Made by a program: the position numbers and the translations under genes | Notes under the pieces: generated by a model | Databases searched by the model: none | Told to the model about the DNA's origin: nothing | The model's input: the letters and a program-made list of their open reading frames with translations, nothing else | In this document: positions 36,401-47,300 of the stretch, piece by piece | Numbering within the stretch: position 1 is the first letter of the stretch | How the letters are laid out: each line of letters begins with the position of its first letter | Assembly (NCBI RefSeq): GCF_963662255.1 | Contig: NC_085082.1 | Coordinates: 620,001 to 684,000 of the forward strand | Length of the DNA stretch: 64,000 nt | Source of the DNA: Cinclus cinclus | Lineage: Eukaryota > Chordata > Aves > Passeriformes > Cinclidae | Direction: 5' to 3'

Positions 36401-39368
36401 CCCAAGTCCTGGGGGTGTCCCCTGCTGTGTCCCCAAATCCTGGGCGTGTCCCCAAGTCCTGGGGGTGTCCCCTGATGTGTCCCCAGATCCTGGGCGTGTC
36501 CCCAAATCCTGGGGGTGTCCCCAAATCCTGGGCGTGTCCCCAAGTCCTGGGGGTGTCGCCTGCTGTGTCCCCAAATCCTGGGCGTGTCCCCAAATCCTGG
36601 GCGTGTCCCCAAGTCCTGGGCGTGTCCCCTGCTGTGTCCCCAAATCCTGGGCGTGTCCCCAAGTCCTGGGCGTGTCCCCTGCTGTGTCCCCAAATCCTGG
36701 GCGTGTCCCCTGCTGTGTCCCCAAATCCTGGGCGTGTCCCCTGCCCTGTCCCCAGGCTCTGGTGACATTCTCCATCCTCTCCCCGAGGTCCCAGGCCTGT
36801 CCCTTTCCGTGTCCCCGAGGTCCCAGTGCTGTCACCCACTGCATCCCAGTGCCACCCTCTGCCATGTCCTGGTGTCCCAGTGCCACTCTCTTCCTGTCCC
36901 CAACCTTCCAGTGCCACCAACCCTGCCACCACCTCCCCCGTGCCAGCTGACCCTGCTGTCCCCTGGCTGTGTCCCCAATATCCCTCGATGTCCCCAGTAT
37001 CCCTCGATGTCCCCCATGTCCCCAATGTCCCCAAACATCCCCAATATCCCCCAATGCCTCCCACTGTCCCCAATATCCCTCGATGTCCCCCATGTCCCCA
37101 ACGTCCCCAAACGTCCCCAATATCCCCAATGTCCCCAATATCCCCCGATGTCCCCCATGTCCCCAACAGCCCCAAGCATCCCCAATATCCCTCGATGTCC
37201 CCCATGTCCCAAATGTCCCCAATGTCCCCAATACCCCTCGATGTCCCCAATGTCCCCAATATCCCCAATGTCCCCAATGTCCCCAATATCCCCCGATGTC
37301 CCCAATATCCCCAATGTCCCCAATACCCCTCGATGTCCCCCATGTCCCCAAGCATCCCCAATATCCCTCGATGTCCCCACGACGTCCCCAATGTCCCCAG
37401 AACGGCCGGTCAGTCAGCAAGAGGGGGGTCAGCTGCCAGTTTGGCCCCGATGTCACCAAGCGCTTCCTGGAGCGGAACCGCCTCGAGCTCATCATCCGCA
37501 GCCACGAGGTCAAGCCCGAGGGCTACGAGGTGGCCCACGATGGCCGCTGTGTCACCGTCTTCTCAGCCCCCAACTACTGGTGAGGGACACTGGGGGACGC
37601 TGGGGACGCTGGGGGACGCTGGGGACGCGGGGACGGGGGTGAGGCGAGCGCCTGCGGTGACGGCGTGGCGCTGCGGCCTTGGGTTTGTCCCCCGGTGTAG
37701 CCTCGGTTCAGTGTCCCCAAGTTCAGTTGTCCCCTTGGTTTGGTCTTCGGTGTCCCCTGAGTCACGTTGTCACCTGGGTTTTGTCACCTGCTGTTCCCTG
37801 ATCCACGTTGGCCACTTGGTTTGGTCCCCAATGTCCCCGGTGTCCCCTGAGCCTGGTGTCCCCCTGAGCCACCTTGTCACCTTGGTCCAGTTCCCCAGTG
37901 TCCCCTGAGCCACCTTGTCACCTTGGTTTTGTCACCTGGTGTCCCCCTGAGCCACCTTGTCACCTTGGTTTTGTCACCTGGTGTCCTCCTGAGCCACCTT
38001 GTCACCTTGGTTTTTTCCCCAATGTCCCCGGTGTCCCCTGACCTGCAGTGTCCCCAAATGTCCCATCCCTGGTGTCCCCCATCCTTGGTGTCTCACGGGG
38101 GCCGTGCTCTGGTGTCCCCAAATGTCCCCAAATGTCCCCAAATGTCCCAAATGTCCCCAAATGTCCCATCCCTGGTGTCCCCCATCCTTGGTGTCTCACA
38201 GGGGCCGTGCTCTGATGTCCCCAAATGTCCCCAAATGTCCCCAAATGTCCCATCCCTGGTGTCCCCCATCCTTGGTGTCTCACAGGGGCCGTGCTCTGAT
38301 GTCCCCAAATGTCCCCAAATGTCCCATCCCTGGTGTCCCCCATCCTTGGTGTCTCACGGGGTCCATGCTCTGGTGTCCCCAAATGTCCCCAAATGTCCCC
38401 AAATGTCCCAAATGTCCCCTGCAGTGACCAGATGGGCAACAAGGGCTCCTACATCCACCTGCGGGGCAGCGACCTCCGCCCCGACTTCCACCAGTTCACA
38501 GCAGTGGTGAGTCTGGGGGGGCACTGGGACCCCCAAAATCTAACCCAGGGACCCCCAAAATCCTGGGAGCTCCAAAACCTTCCTGGGGACCCCCAAATCA
38601 ACCCCAAAATCTACCCCAGGGACCCCCAAAATCCAACCCAGAGACCCCCAAACTCACCCTGGGAACCCCCAAAACTTCCCCCAGGACCCCGAAACTCGCC
38701 CTGAGGAAACCCAAACCCAACCCCGGGACCCCCAAACCTTCCCTGGGGACCCCAAACTCACCCTGAAGACCCCAAAACTTTCCCCGGGACCCCAAAACTT
38801 CCCCTGGGGACCCCAAACCCAACCCCGGGACCCCCAAACTCACCTTGAGGACCCCAAACCCAACCCCGGGACCCCCAAACTCACCTTGAGGACCCCAAAA
38901 CTTCCCCTGGGGACCCCAAACCCAACCCCGGGACCCCCAAACTCACCTTGAGGACCCCAAACCCAACCCCGGGACCCCCAAACTCACCTTGAGGACCCCA
39001 AAACTTCCCCTGGGGACCCCAAACCCAACCCCGGGACCCCCAAACTCACCTTGAGGACCCCAAAACTTCCCCTGGGGACCCCAAACCCGACCCCGGGACC
39101 CCCAAATTCACCTTGAGGACTCCAGAACTTCCCCTGGGGACCCCAAACTTCCACTGGGGACCCCCAAACTTCCCCTGGGGACCCCCAAACTCACCTTGAG
39201 GACCCCAAAACTTCCCCTGGGGACCCCAAACCCCAACCCAGGGACCCCCGAACCCTCCCCAATTTTATTTTTCTTTGTTTTTTTTTCTCCCCCACCCCAC
39301 CCCAGCCTCACCCCAACGTCAAGCCCATGATGTACGCGAACACCCTCCTGCAGCTGGGCATGATGTGA
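27419..39368 (+). CDS. PPP5C: Serine/threonine-protein phosphatase 5, complete, 13 coding exons
   Basis: PP5 is a PPP-family phosphatase with an N-terminal TPR domain that binds Hsp90 and autoinhibits the catalytic domain; it acts on kinase and steroid-receptor complexes. Exons: 27419-27536, 29687-29928, 32089-32236, 33178-33299, 33402-33467, 33579-33677, 33784-33889, 34788-34930, 36071-36158, 36265-36305, 37401-37579, 38425-38506, 39306-39368. The sum is 1497 nt, 498 aa (human 499), all phases consistent. TPR residues are about 27-150 ([34 protein letters not shown]). Catalytic metal motifs: GDTHG (D241, H243), GDFVDRG (D270), RGNHE (N302, H303), IMHGG (H351), RSHE (H426). It ends [10 protein letters not shown] like the mammalian protein. 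The start was chosen for [11 protein letters not shown] ahead of the conserved [15 protein letters not shown]3A just upstream in the same orientation is also the human arrangement. Confidence 0.97.
27540..27885 (+). repeat. PPP5C intron 1: GCTGCCAGATAGGGAGCC repeats (forward orientation)
   Basis: About six degenerate units of roughly 50-60 bp with the core gctgccagatagggatccat and the variant tgccagatagtgagcc. The same family occurs in reverse-complement orientation in introns 7 and 8 of this gene. Confidence 0.8.
27925..28840 (+). repeat. PPP5C intron 1: 24-bp array A (CTTTGGGGTCTGGTCAGTGCCGGC)
   Basis: About 38 near-identical 24-bp units, tttggggtctggtcagtgcc plus ggcc/gggc/aggc. Because 24 is a multiple of three, reading frames over 300 codons stay open on the plus strand without being genes. 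The array merges at about 28830 into array B, which shares the same unit backbone. Confidence 0.92.
28841..29565 (+). repeat. PPP5C intron 1: 24-bp array B (CTTTAGGATCTGACCACTGCTGAC)
   Basis: About 30 units of 24 bp, ctttaggatctgaccactgc tgac. Aligned to array A, roughly two thirds of positions are identical in the same 24-bp register, so A and B are diverged subarrays of one minisatellite. Each B unit contains a branchpoint-like ctgac followed by ctttag, resembling a 3' splice site. Confidence 0.9.
29929..31535 (+). repeat. PPP5C intron 2: GGGGTCAGTGTGGGGTGATTT array
   Basis: About 1.5 kb of ggggtcagtgtggggtgatt and ggggtcagtgtgtcctccct units in an approximately 60-bp higher-order pattern. 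G-rich on the coding strand. Confidence 0.92.
31590..32082 (+). repeat. PPP5C intron 2: CCACCTGTCCCCACCCCCCCAGCCCGTGT array
   Basis: C-rich units of about 29-31 bp (gtccccacctgtccccaccc cc then cagcccgt) run up to the acceptor of exon 32089-32236. Each unit has a cccccag acceptor-like word. The strand composition flips from G-rich to C-rich within this intron. Confidence 0.9.
32237..33177 (+). repeat. PPP5C intron 3: about 60-bp GGTCTGGGGTCCCCATAAGG array
   Basis: About nine units of roughly 58-60 bp (ggtctggggtccccataagg then gtccctggggggggtctgtg) between 32330 and 32800. After it come shorter ggggtccccacgagggtctc units to about 32990. The remainder to the acceptor is unique, with a G run near 33100. 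Confidence 0.9.
33890..34787 (+). repeat. PPP5C intron 7: GGGGTTGGGGACATCCCTGTCCCTTT array
   Basis: One reverse-orientation GGCTCACTATCTGGCAGC element lies at 33970-34025. From about 34060 to 34490 there are units of about 50 bp (ttggggttggggacatccct; ttggggttggtggcatcgct). From 34500 to 34787 the sequence is irregular gtccc-rich, ending at the acceptor. Confidence 0.85.
34931..36070 (+). repeat. PPP5C intron 8: GGCTCACTATCTGGCAGCTGGCA array, then GGGGTTTGGGGTGTCCCTGTCC array
   Basis: Bases 34966-35440 hold about nine units of roughly 55-60 bp (ggctcactatctggcagctg, then a catttacaggaatggatcct block with a T tract and ggcag), the reverse complement of the intron 1 element. Bases 35470-35830 hold ccccattttggggtttgggg-type units of about 32 bp. 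Bases 35930-36060 are C-rich tgtcccccatgtcccccccc repeats running to the acceptor. Confidence 0.88.
36306..37400 (+). repeat. PPP5C intron 10: CCCCAAATCCTGGGCGTGTCC and CCCCAATGTCCCCAATATCC arrays
   Basis: Bases 36345-36755 are gtgtccccaaatcctgggcg and gtgtcccctgctgtgtcccc units. Bases 36970-37395 are ccccaatgtccccaatatcc decamers of the same family as ERCC1 introns 5-6. The acceptor atgtccccag at 37400 is formed by the last repeat unit. Confidence 0.88.
37580..38424 (+). repeat. PPP5C intron 11: CACCTTGTCACCTTGGTTTTG and CCAAATGTCCC arrays
   Basis: Bases 37760-38030 carry units of about 55 bp with gagccaccttgtcaccttgg. Bases 38050-38410 carry four larger repeats of about 90 bp combining tccccaaatgtccccaaatg decamers with catccctggtgtcccccatc and a gtctcacaggggccgtgctc tail. 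Confidence 0.85.
38507..39305 (+). repeat. PPP5C intron 12: GGACCCCCAAACTCACCTTGAGG array
   Basis: Units of about 20-60 bp with aaacccaaccccgggacccc, caaactcaccttgaggaccc and caaaacttcccctggggacc span 38520-39250. A unique T-rich polypyrimidine tract precedes the last acceptor. Confidence 0.88.
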
Positions 39369-39395
39369 CCCCCCCCCTCACGACCCCCACCCCAA

Positions 39396-39401
39396 AATAA
39401 A
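39396..39401 (+). terminator. PPP5C: Proximal PPP5C poly(A) signal AATAAA
   Basis: AATAAA lies 28 nt after the PPP5C stop, in cccaaaataaaaaaacccc. It is followed by poly-C and poly-A stretches that could be simple sequence. A second signal lies about 500 nt downstream. Confidence 0.5.
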
Positions 39402-39897
39402 AAAACCCCCAGACCTCCCCACCTACCCCACCCCCCCCCCAAAAAAAAAAAAAAAACCCAAAAAAAAACCAACAAAAAAAAAAAAACATAAAAAAAGAAC
39501 CCTGCACCCCCCAGGGGGGTTTTAATATATTGGAAGATTGTATTTATTCCCTCCCCCCACCTCCCCCTTTTCCCCAGTGCTCCCAGTTTGGGGCAGGAGG
39601 AGTTGGGTGGGGGGAGGGGGAGGGGGAGGGGGGAGGAGGAGGTGGGAGGGGGGGGCGGGGGGAGGGGTCCTCTCTGCTGTTATTACCCCTCCCCCGCCCC
39701 CCCAAAAAATGAGCAATAGGTGAGAGGAGGAGGAGGAGGAGGAGGAGGAGGAGGAAGAAGGGAGGGGGTGGAGGGGTGGGAGGGGGAGGGTCCTGTGCTG
39801 CCCCTCCCCCCCCTCCTTCCTCTCCACCCCCCCCTCCCCACTCCACCCCCCCCCCGCCGTGCGGTTTTACCATCTCTGTAATTAATTAATCACGTTC

Positions 39898-39903
39898 AAT
39901 AAA
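39898..39903 (+). terminator. PPP5C: Distal PPP5C poly(A) signal AATAAA
   Basis: AATAAA sits in the unique AT-rich block attaattaatcacgttcaat aaacttaatt, the most typical poly(A) context in the region. It gives a 3'UTR of about 530 nt that includes purine- and pyrimidine-rich stretches at 39540-39850. Confidence 0.65.
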
Positions 39904-40027
39904 CTTAATTAAAAGTCACTTCATTGGCAATTCCCTTCCCGGCCGCTGGGGGGCGACGGTTGCCATGGAGACCCCTCCCCCCCCCCGCGCGTTGTTGTTG
40001 TCATGGCAACGGGGATGGAGGGAGGGC

Positions 40028-40560
40028 GGGGACCCCAAATTCAACCTGGGGACCCCAAATTTATACCGGAACCCCAAAACTTTCCCTGGGACCCCCAAAC
40101 CCAACTCTGGGACCCCAAAACTTTCCCTGGGACCCCCAAACTCACCCCGGGCACCCCAAATTCACCCTGGGGACCCCAAACCCAACTCTGGGACCCCCAA
40201 AATTTTCCCTGGGACCCCCAAACCCAACTCTGGGACCCCCAAACTCACCCCGGGCACCCCAAAACTTTCCCTGGGACCCCCAAACCCAACTCTGGCACCC
40301 CCAAAATTTTCCCTGGGACCCCCAAACCCAACTCTGGCACCCCCAAAATTTTCCCTGGGACCCCCAAACCCAATCCCAGGACCCCCAAACTCACCTTGGG
40401 AACACAAAAACTTTCCCTGGGGAACTCCAAACTTTCCATGAGGACACCAAAACCCCACCCCAAGGAACCCTAAATCCTCCCTGGGCAACCCCCAAACTTC
40501 AACCTCAACGCTGGGAGCCCCCAAAATCTCCCTGGGGACCTCCCCCCACCCCCACTTCAA
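40028..40560 (+). repeat. Intergenic CCCCCAAACCCAACTCTGGGA array
   Basis: Units of about 20-40 bp (gacccccaaacccaactctg; ggacccccaaaattttccct) resemble the PPP5C intron 12 array. The preceding 39930-40027 is unique and CpG-rich (ggccgctggggggcgacggt, gttgccatgg twice). Confidence 0.85.
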
Positions 40561-40741
40561 TTCAGAGACCTCAGGTCCCACCCTGGAGCTCACCTGGAAC
40601 CTCCAGAAGTTTTTTGAACCCTCCCTAAGCTCCCTGCTGGGGGGCTCTGGGGTTTTTGGGGGAATTTGGGGGGTCTGGACCAGTCTCAGCCCCTCCCAGT
40701 TTAGCGCTGGGACCAGTTCCAGTGGCGGAGCGACGATCCCG

Positions 40742-40890
40742 CCCATTCTGTCAATCAGCGCCGCTCAGCCAATAGGAGAGAGGAGCGTCTCCGTCAGTCA
40801 CGGCTCTCAGCCAATAGGAGACAGGAGCGTCTCCGTCAGTCACGGCTCTCTGCCAATAGGAGACCGGAGCGTCTCCGCTGGTTTCGCCCT
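40742..40890 (+). promoter_or_regulatory. Tandem triple CCAAT-box element
   Basis: Three 42-bp repeats each carry cagccaataggag or tgccaatagg plus gagcgtctccgtcagtcacg. CCAAT cores lie at 40769-40773, 40811-40815 and 40853-40857, exactly 42 bp apart (four helical turns). A CpG-rich block follows (gtccgcgagcgccgggcggg). This looks like an NF-Y-driven promoter; whether it serves CLIP3, 3.5 kb downstream, or another transcript is unknown. Confidence 0.55.
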
Positions 40891-40924
40891 CCCCGTCCGC
40901 GAGCGCCGGGCGGGTCCGAAAGCT

Positions 40925-41880
40925 CTCGGAATGACCCAAAATCGCGTGGAAATGACCCAAAAATCACATCAGAATGACCCAAAGTCACGTCGGATGGACC
41001 CGAAACCCCCTCGGAAATATCCGAACATCCCCCGGAAGGGTCCAAAACCCCCTCAGATGACCCAAAAACCCCCTCGGATGTGCCCCAAATCCCCACAGAA
41101 GGATTCAAAATCCCCTTTGGATGGACCCCAAATCCCATGAGAAAGACCCCAAATCCCTTTGGATGGACCCCAAAATTCCCTCTGAAGGATTCAAAATCCC
41201 CTTGGATGGGTCCCAAATCCCCTCGGATGGACCCCAAAACCCCCTCTTAATGGACCCCAAATCCCCTCAGAAGGATCCACAATCCTCTTGGATGGACCCC
41301 AAAACCCCCTCTGATGGACCCCAAAACCACTCCAGAAGAAACCAAAATCCCCTCGGATGGGCCCCAAATCCCCACAGAAGAATTAAAAATCCCCTTGGAT
41401 GGACCCCAAAGTTCCCTCAGAAGGGTTTGAGACCCTCTTGGAAGAGCTTGAAGCCCCTCGGAGAGATCCAAAGCCACCTCAGAAGGGTCTGACCGTCCCT
41501 TGGAAGGGCCCAAAACCCCTTAGGATAGATCCCAAATCACCTGGGAAGGATCCAAAAGCGCCTCAGGTGTGTCCAGAACCCCCTTGGAAGGATCCAAAAT
41601 CTTGAAAGCATCCAAAATCCCCTCAGAAGGATCTGAAATCCCCTCAGAGTGACCCCAAATCACCTTGGAAGGATCCAAAATCTTGAAAGGATCCGAACCC
41701 ACTTGAAAAGATCCAAAATCCCATAAAAGGATCCAAAGTCTCCTTGAAGGGGACTGAAATCCCCTTGGAAGGATCCAAAATCCGTTTGAAAGGATCCAAA
41801 ATCTTCATGAAAGGATCCAAAATCTCCTTGGAAGGATCCGAAATCCCCTTGAAAGGACCCAAAGTCTTGAAAGGATCCAA
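40925..41880 (+). repeat. Intergenic GGATGGACCCCAAATCCCCTC array
   Basis: Degenerate units of about 27-33 bp (ggatggaccccaaatcccct; cagaaggatccaaaatcccc) show gradual sequence drift along the array. No conserved coding sequence was recognised on either strand. Confidence 0.85.
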
Positions 41881-42760
41881 TAAAGCCCCTACAGCCCCCA
41901 TAACCCCCATAGCCCCCATAGCACCCACAGCCCCTACAGCCCCTATAGCCCCTATAGCCCCCATAGCCCCCATAGCACCCATAGCACCCACAGCCCCTAC
42001 AGCCCCTACAGCCCCTACAGCCCCTACAGCCCCCATAACCCCCATAGCCCCTACAGCCCCTACAGCCCCTACAGCCCCTATAGCCCCTATAGCCCCCATA
42101 GCCCCTACAGCCCCCATAGCCCCCATAGCCCCCATAGCACCCACAGCCCCTACAGCCCCTACAGCCCCTACAGCCCCTACAGCCCCCATAGCCCCTATAG
42201 CCCCCATAGCACCCACAGCCCCCATAGCCCCCATAGCACCCACAGCCCCCATAGCCCCCATAGCCCCCATAGCACCCACAGCCCCCATAACCCCCATAGC
42301 CCCTACAGCCCCCATAGCCCCTATAGCCCCCATAGCCCCCATAGCACCCACAGCCCCTACAGCCCCTATAGCCCCTACAGCCCCTACAGCCCCTATAGCC
42401 CCCATAGCACCCACAGCCCCCATAGCCCCCATAACCCCCATAGCCCCCATAGCCCCTACAGCCCCCATAGCCCCCATAGCCCCCACAGCCCCTACAGCCC
42501 CTACAGCCCCTACAGCCCCCATAGCCCCCATAGCACCCACAGCCCCTATAGCCCCTACAGCCCCCATAGCCCCCACAGCCCCTACAGCCCCTATAGCCCC
42601 CATAGCCCCCCATAGCCCCCATAGCCCCCACAGCCCCTACAGCCCCCATAGCCCCCACAGCCCCTACAGCCCCTATAGCCCCCATAGCCCCCATAGCCCC
42701 TACAGCCCCCATAGCCCCCACAGCCCCTATAGCCCCTATATCCCCCCATAGCCCCCTTAC
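41881..42760 (+). repeat. 9-bp array GCCCCCATA/GCCCCTACA
   Basis: About 95 units of 9 bp, gcccccata, gcccctaca and gcacccaca in mixed order. It is open in all forward frames (Ala-Pro-Ile/Thr) and in reverse frames (Gly-Ala-Met/Val); no conserved protein is implied. Confidence 0.92.
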
Positions 42761-42849
42761 CTCATCCTTCCCACATTCCCCATATCCCCCCCCATCCCCC
42801 CGTAGCCCCTCCCCCTTCCCCAGACCCCTCCCCACCTCCCCCCCCACCC

Positions 42850-42912
42850 CCACCCCCTGGCGGCCGCGCACGCGCACTGCGCCGGGCCCATCCCGCGGCC
42901 GCGGACCCGCAG
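42850..42912 (+). promoter_or_regulatory. CLIP3: CLIP3 promoter / non-coding first exon with NRF1 site
   Basis: A CpG-dense unique block contains a perfect NRF1 consensus at 42865-42876 (cgcgcacgcgca) and cgcggccgcggacccgcag. The latter ends in a strong donor (cag then gtacag) at 42912/42913. The next acceptor in frame context is ccccag at 44386, nine bases before the CLIP3 ATG, so this is the likely 5'UTR exon. Confidence 0.55.
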
Positions 42913-44386
42913 GTACAGGAGGAGGGGGTGGGGGGAGGGGAAGGGAAGGAATTTGGGGAGGGGTCGGTCCCGGTACCACCCTGGGGATGTGGGGAGGGGT
43001 CGGTCCCGGTGTCCCCCCCGGTCCTTTAAGCCCGGCCCCGCCATCCCCGGCTGCGATCCCTGCGCATCCCTCGGGCCCGGCCCAGCATCCCCCATCCTGC
43101 CCTGCATCCCGGGGACCCCTCCCCATTTCCGGGGACCCCTCCCCATCCCGGGGACCCCCAGACAGGTCCCCCCTTCGTCCCGGTGCTCCCCATCTCCATC
43201 CCGGTCCCTCCCAGCATCCCCATCCTCCCCTGCATCCCGGGGACCCCTCCCCATTCCCGGGGACACATCCACATTTTCAGGGACCCCCTCCCCATTTCCG
43301 GAGCCCCCTCCCCATTCCCTGGGTCACGTCCGCATTTTAGGGGACCCCTCCCCATCCTGGGGACCCCCAGCCAGGCCCCCCCCCTTCATCCCAGTGCTCC
43401 CAGTCTCCATCCCGGTCCCTCCCAGTATCCCGATTTCCCCTCCCAGTATCCCGGAGCCCCCTCCCCATTCCCGGGGACCCCTCCCCATTCCCGATCCCCC
43501 CTTCTCCATCCCAGTTTCCTCCCCTCCCCATTCCTAGGATCGCCCCCTCCCCATTCCCGGTGTCACATCCCGATTTCCCCATCCCAATCCCCCTCCCCAA
43601 TCCCGCTGACCCCTCCCCAATCCCAGTATCTCCCCTTCCCCATCCCAGTGCCGCCCCCTCCCCAATCCGTGTCCTCCCCTCCCCAATCCCAGTATCTCCC
43701 CTTCCCCAGTCCCATTGCCGCCCCCTCCCCAATCCCAGTGTCCTCCCCTCCCCAATCCCAGTGCCGCCCCCCTCCCCAATCCCAGTATCTCCCCTTCCCC
43801 AGTCCCAGTGCCGCCCCCTCCCCAATCCCAGTATCTCCCCTTCCCCAGTCCCAGTGCCGCCCCCTCCCCAATCCCAGTGCCGCCCCCTCCCCAATCCCAG
43901 TATCTCCCCTTCCCCAGTCCCATTGCCGCCCCCTCCCCAATCCCAGTGTCCTCCCCTCCCCAATCCCAGTGCCGCCCCCTCCCCAATCCCAGTATCTCCC
44001 CTTCCCCAGTCCCAGTGCCGCCCCCTCCCCAATCCCAGTATCTCCCCTTCCCCAGTCCCAGTGCCGCCCCCTCCCCAATCCCAGTGCCGCCCCCTCCCCA
44101 ATCCCAGTATCTCCCCTTCCCCATCCCAGTGTCGCCCCCTCCCCAATCCCAGTGCCGCCCCCTCCCCAATCCCAGTGCCGCCCCCTCCCCAATCCCAGTA
44201 TCTCCCCTTCCCCATCCCAGTATCTCCCCTCCCCAGTCCCAGTGCCGTCCCCTCCCCAATTCCGTTGACCCCTCCCCAATCCCCATCCCCCATCTCCGTC
44301 CCCCCCCTCCCCCCCCGCCAGGCCGAGGGGAGGGGTCCAACCCCCCCCCCAGACCCCTCCCGTCCCCTCTCCCCCTCCCCCCCCAG
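42913..44386 (+). repeat. CLIP3 first intron: CCAGTGCCGCCCCCTCCCCAATC array
   Basis: Bases 43080-43560 hold irregular ccattcccggggacccctcc repeats. Bases 43600-44250 hold about 26 units of roughly 22-26 bp (cccctccccaatcccagtgc cg and tatctccccttccccagtcc). The acceptor at 44386 lies in a plain polypyrimidine tract. Confidence 0.88.
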
Positions 44387-44394
44387 GCCTCACC

Positions 44395-47300
44395 ATGACC
44401 AAGGAACGAGGGGGGGACCCCCCGGCGGGGGGAACGCCGCCCCCAGACCCCCCCAGCCCGGTGGTGGAGCGGCGCAAGAAGCCGATGGTTCATCCTGCAG
44501 CCCCCGCCCCCCTGCCCAAGGATTACGGTGAGACCCCTCCCCAAAATAAAAAAATATTAAAAACAACCAAAACCAACGACCCCCACCCCTTCCTGGGGAC
44601 AGGGACCCCCTCACTAAAGGATAAGGAAACCCCCCCAAAAGGAGGGAACTCCCCAAAAAGTGACACCCCCCCCCATTTGACAGAGACCCCCCCCCCCCAA
44701 GAGGACAGGGACTCCCCAAAAAATACCCAGGGACCCCCCAAAAACACTCAAGGACCCCCAAAAATGCTCAGGGTGGGTTCTGTGCTGGCTGAACATTTTG
44801 GNNNNNNNNNNNNNNNNNNNNNNNNNNNNNNNNNNNNNNNNNNNNNNNNNNNNNNNNNNNNNNNNNNNNNNNNNNNNNNNNNNNNNNNNNNNNNNNNNNN
44901 NNNNNNNNNNNNNNNNNNNNNNNNNNNNNNNNNNNNNNNNNNNNNNNNNNNNNNNNNNNNNNNNNNNNNNNNNNNNNNNNNNNNNNNNNNNNNNNNNNNN
45001 NGGGGTCTGGGGGGGATTTTGGGGGGTTTGGGGGGCGTTCAGGGATAGGTGGGAGTGGGGGCTGATGTGGGATTACGGTGTGCAGAGATTTTGGGGAAAT
45101 ATTGGGGGGGAGATGTGGATTTGGGGTTTGGGGGGGTCCTGGGGATTGGGGTGGGGGGTTCTGACAGATTTTGGGGTTTCTGGGGACACCCAGTGGGGAT
45201 TCCTGACGGATTTTGGGGATTTCTGACAGATTTTGGGGGATTCCTGATGGAATTTGGGGATTCCTGATGTATTTTGGGGATTCCTGATGGAATTTGGGGA
45301 TTCCTGACGGATTTTGGGGATTCCCGACGGATTTTGGGGATTCCCGACAAAATTTGGGATTCCCAACGGATTTTGGGGGTCCTGATAAAACACAGTAGGG
45401 ATTCCTGAGGGGATTTTGGGGATTCCTGATGTATTTTGTGGATTCCTGCTGGATTTTGTTTATCCCCGATGGATTTTGTGGATTCCCGATGGATTTTGTT
45501 GTTTATTCCCGATGGATTTTGTTGTTTATCCCGATGGATTTTGTTGTTTATCCCCGATGGATTTTGTTGTTTATCCCCGATGGATTTTGTTTATTCCCGA
45601 TGGATTTTGTGGATTCCCGATGGATTTTGTTGTTTATTCCCGATGTATTTTGTTTATTCCCGATGGATTTTGTGGATTCCCGATGGATTTTGTTGTTTAT
45701 TCCCGATGTATTTTGTTTATTCCCGATGGATTTTGTTTATTCCCGATGGATTTTGTTTATCCCCGATGGATTTTGTTTATTCCCGATGGATTTTGTTGTT
45801 TATCCCCGATGTATTTTGTTGTTTATTCCCGATGTATTTTGTTTATTCCCGATGGATTTTGTTTATCCCCGATGGATTTTGTTGTTTATTCCGATGGATT
45901 TTGTTGTTTATCCCCGATGGATTTTGTTGTTTATCCCCGATGGATTTTGTTGTTTATTCCCGATGGATTTTGTTTATTCCCGATGGATTTTGTTTATTCC
46001 CGCTGGATTTTGGGCATTCCCGATGGATTTCGGGGGATCCTAACACCGCACACACGCACACCCACCCACCATCATTCCCTCCAGATTTTAGCGAACCCCC
46101 AACGCCCTTCCCAACCACCCCAAACCTTCCTAAACGAACCGCGCCACGCCCTCCTCCGACCCCGCCAAAAAAACCAAACAAACCAAAAACCCCCCCAAAA
46201 AAACCCCACCCGCCACCACCTGAGCCCCGTTTTTCTTGTCCCCACCAGAACAGCAAGGGACAAGTGGCAGCCGAGGTGGTCCCGGACCCCACGGACATGG
46301 CCCTGGACAGGGCGGAGGCGGCCGAGGCGGCGCGGGAGCTGCGGCGGCTGCTGCTGGACGCGGTTCCGCTGAGCTGCAGCCTGCCCCGAGTGACGCTGCC
46401 CAACTACGACAACCTGCCCGGAACGCTGATGCTGCTGTGCCTGGGGCTGCAGCTGGGGGACAGGGTGCGCCTGGATAGCGGCAAGGTGGGACACCTGTGT
46501 TACCTGTGTGTCACCTGTGTCACACCTGTGTTACCTGTGTCACACCTGTGTCACACCTGTGTCACACCTGTGTTACCTGTGTCACACCTGTGTCACACCT
46601 GTGTCACACCTGTGTTACCTGTGTCACACCTGTGTCACACCTGTGTTACCTGTGTGTCACCTGTGTCACACCTGTGTCACACCTGTGTCACACCTGTGTC
46701 ACACCTGTGTCACACCTGTGTTACCTGTGTCACACCTGTGTCACACCTGTGTCACCCCAAACCTGCCCGGAACGCTGATGCTGCTGTGCCTGGGGCTGCA
46801 GCTGGGGGACAGGGTGCGCCTGGATAGCGGCAAGGTGGGACACCTGTGTCACCTGTGTGTCACCTGTGTTACCTGTGTCACACCTGTGTCACACCTGTGT
46901 CACACCTGTGTTACCTGTGTCACACCTGTGTCACACCTGTGTCACCCCAAACCTGCCCGGAACGCTGATGCTGCTGTGCCTGGGGCTGCAGCTGGGGGAC
47001 AGGGTGCGCCTGGATAGCGGCAAGGTGGGACACCTGTGTCACCTGTGTGTCACCTGTGTTACCTGTGTCACACCTGTGTCACACCTGTGTCACACCTGTG
47101 TTACCTGTGTCACACCTGTGTCACACCTGTGTCACCCCAAACCTGCCCGGAACGCTGATGCTGCTGTGCCTGGGGCTGCAGCTGGGGGACAGGGTGCGCC
47201 TGGATAGCGGCAAGGTGGGACACCTGTGTTACCTGTGTGTCACCTGTGTTACCTGTGTCACACCTGTGTTACCTGTGTCACACCTGTGTCACACCTGTGT

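Noticed and set aside
40162..41237. Possible minus-strand gene between PPP5C and CLIP3
   Set aside because: All minus-strand frames there translate degenerate tandem repeats; no splice-bounded conserved segment was found.
41644..43126. Long Gly-Ala-Met/Val and Gly-Tyr/Cys-Arg frames on the minus strand
   Set aside because: Translations of the 9-bp GCCCCCATA array; both strands are open and no start context or conserved neighbour exists.
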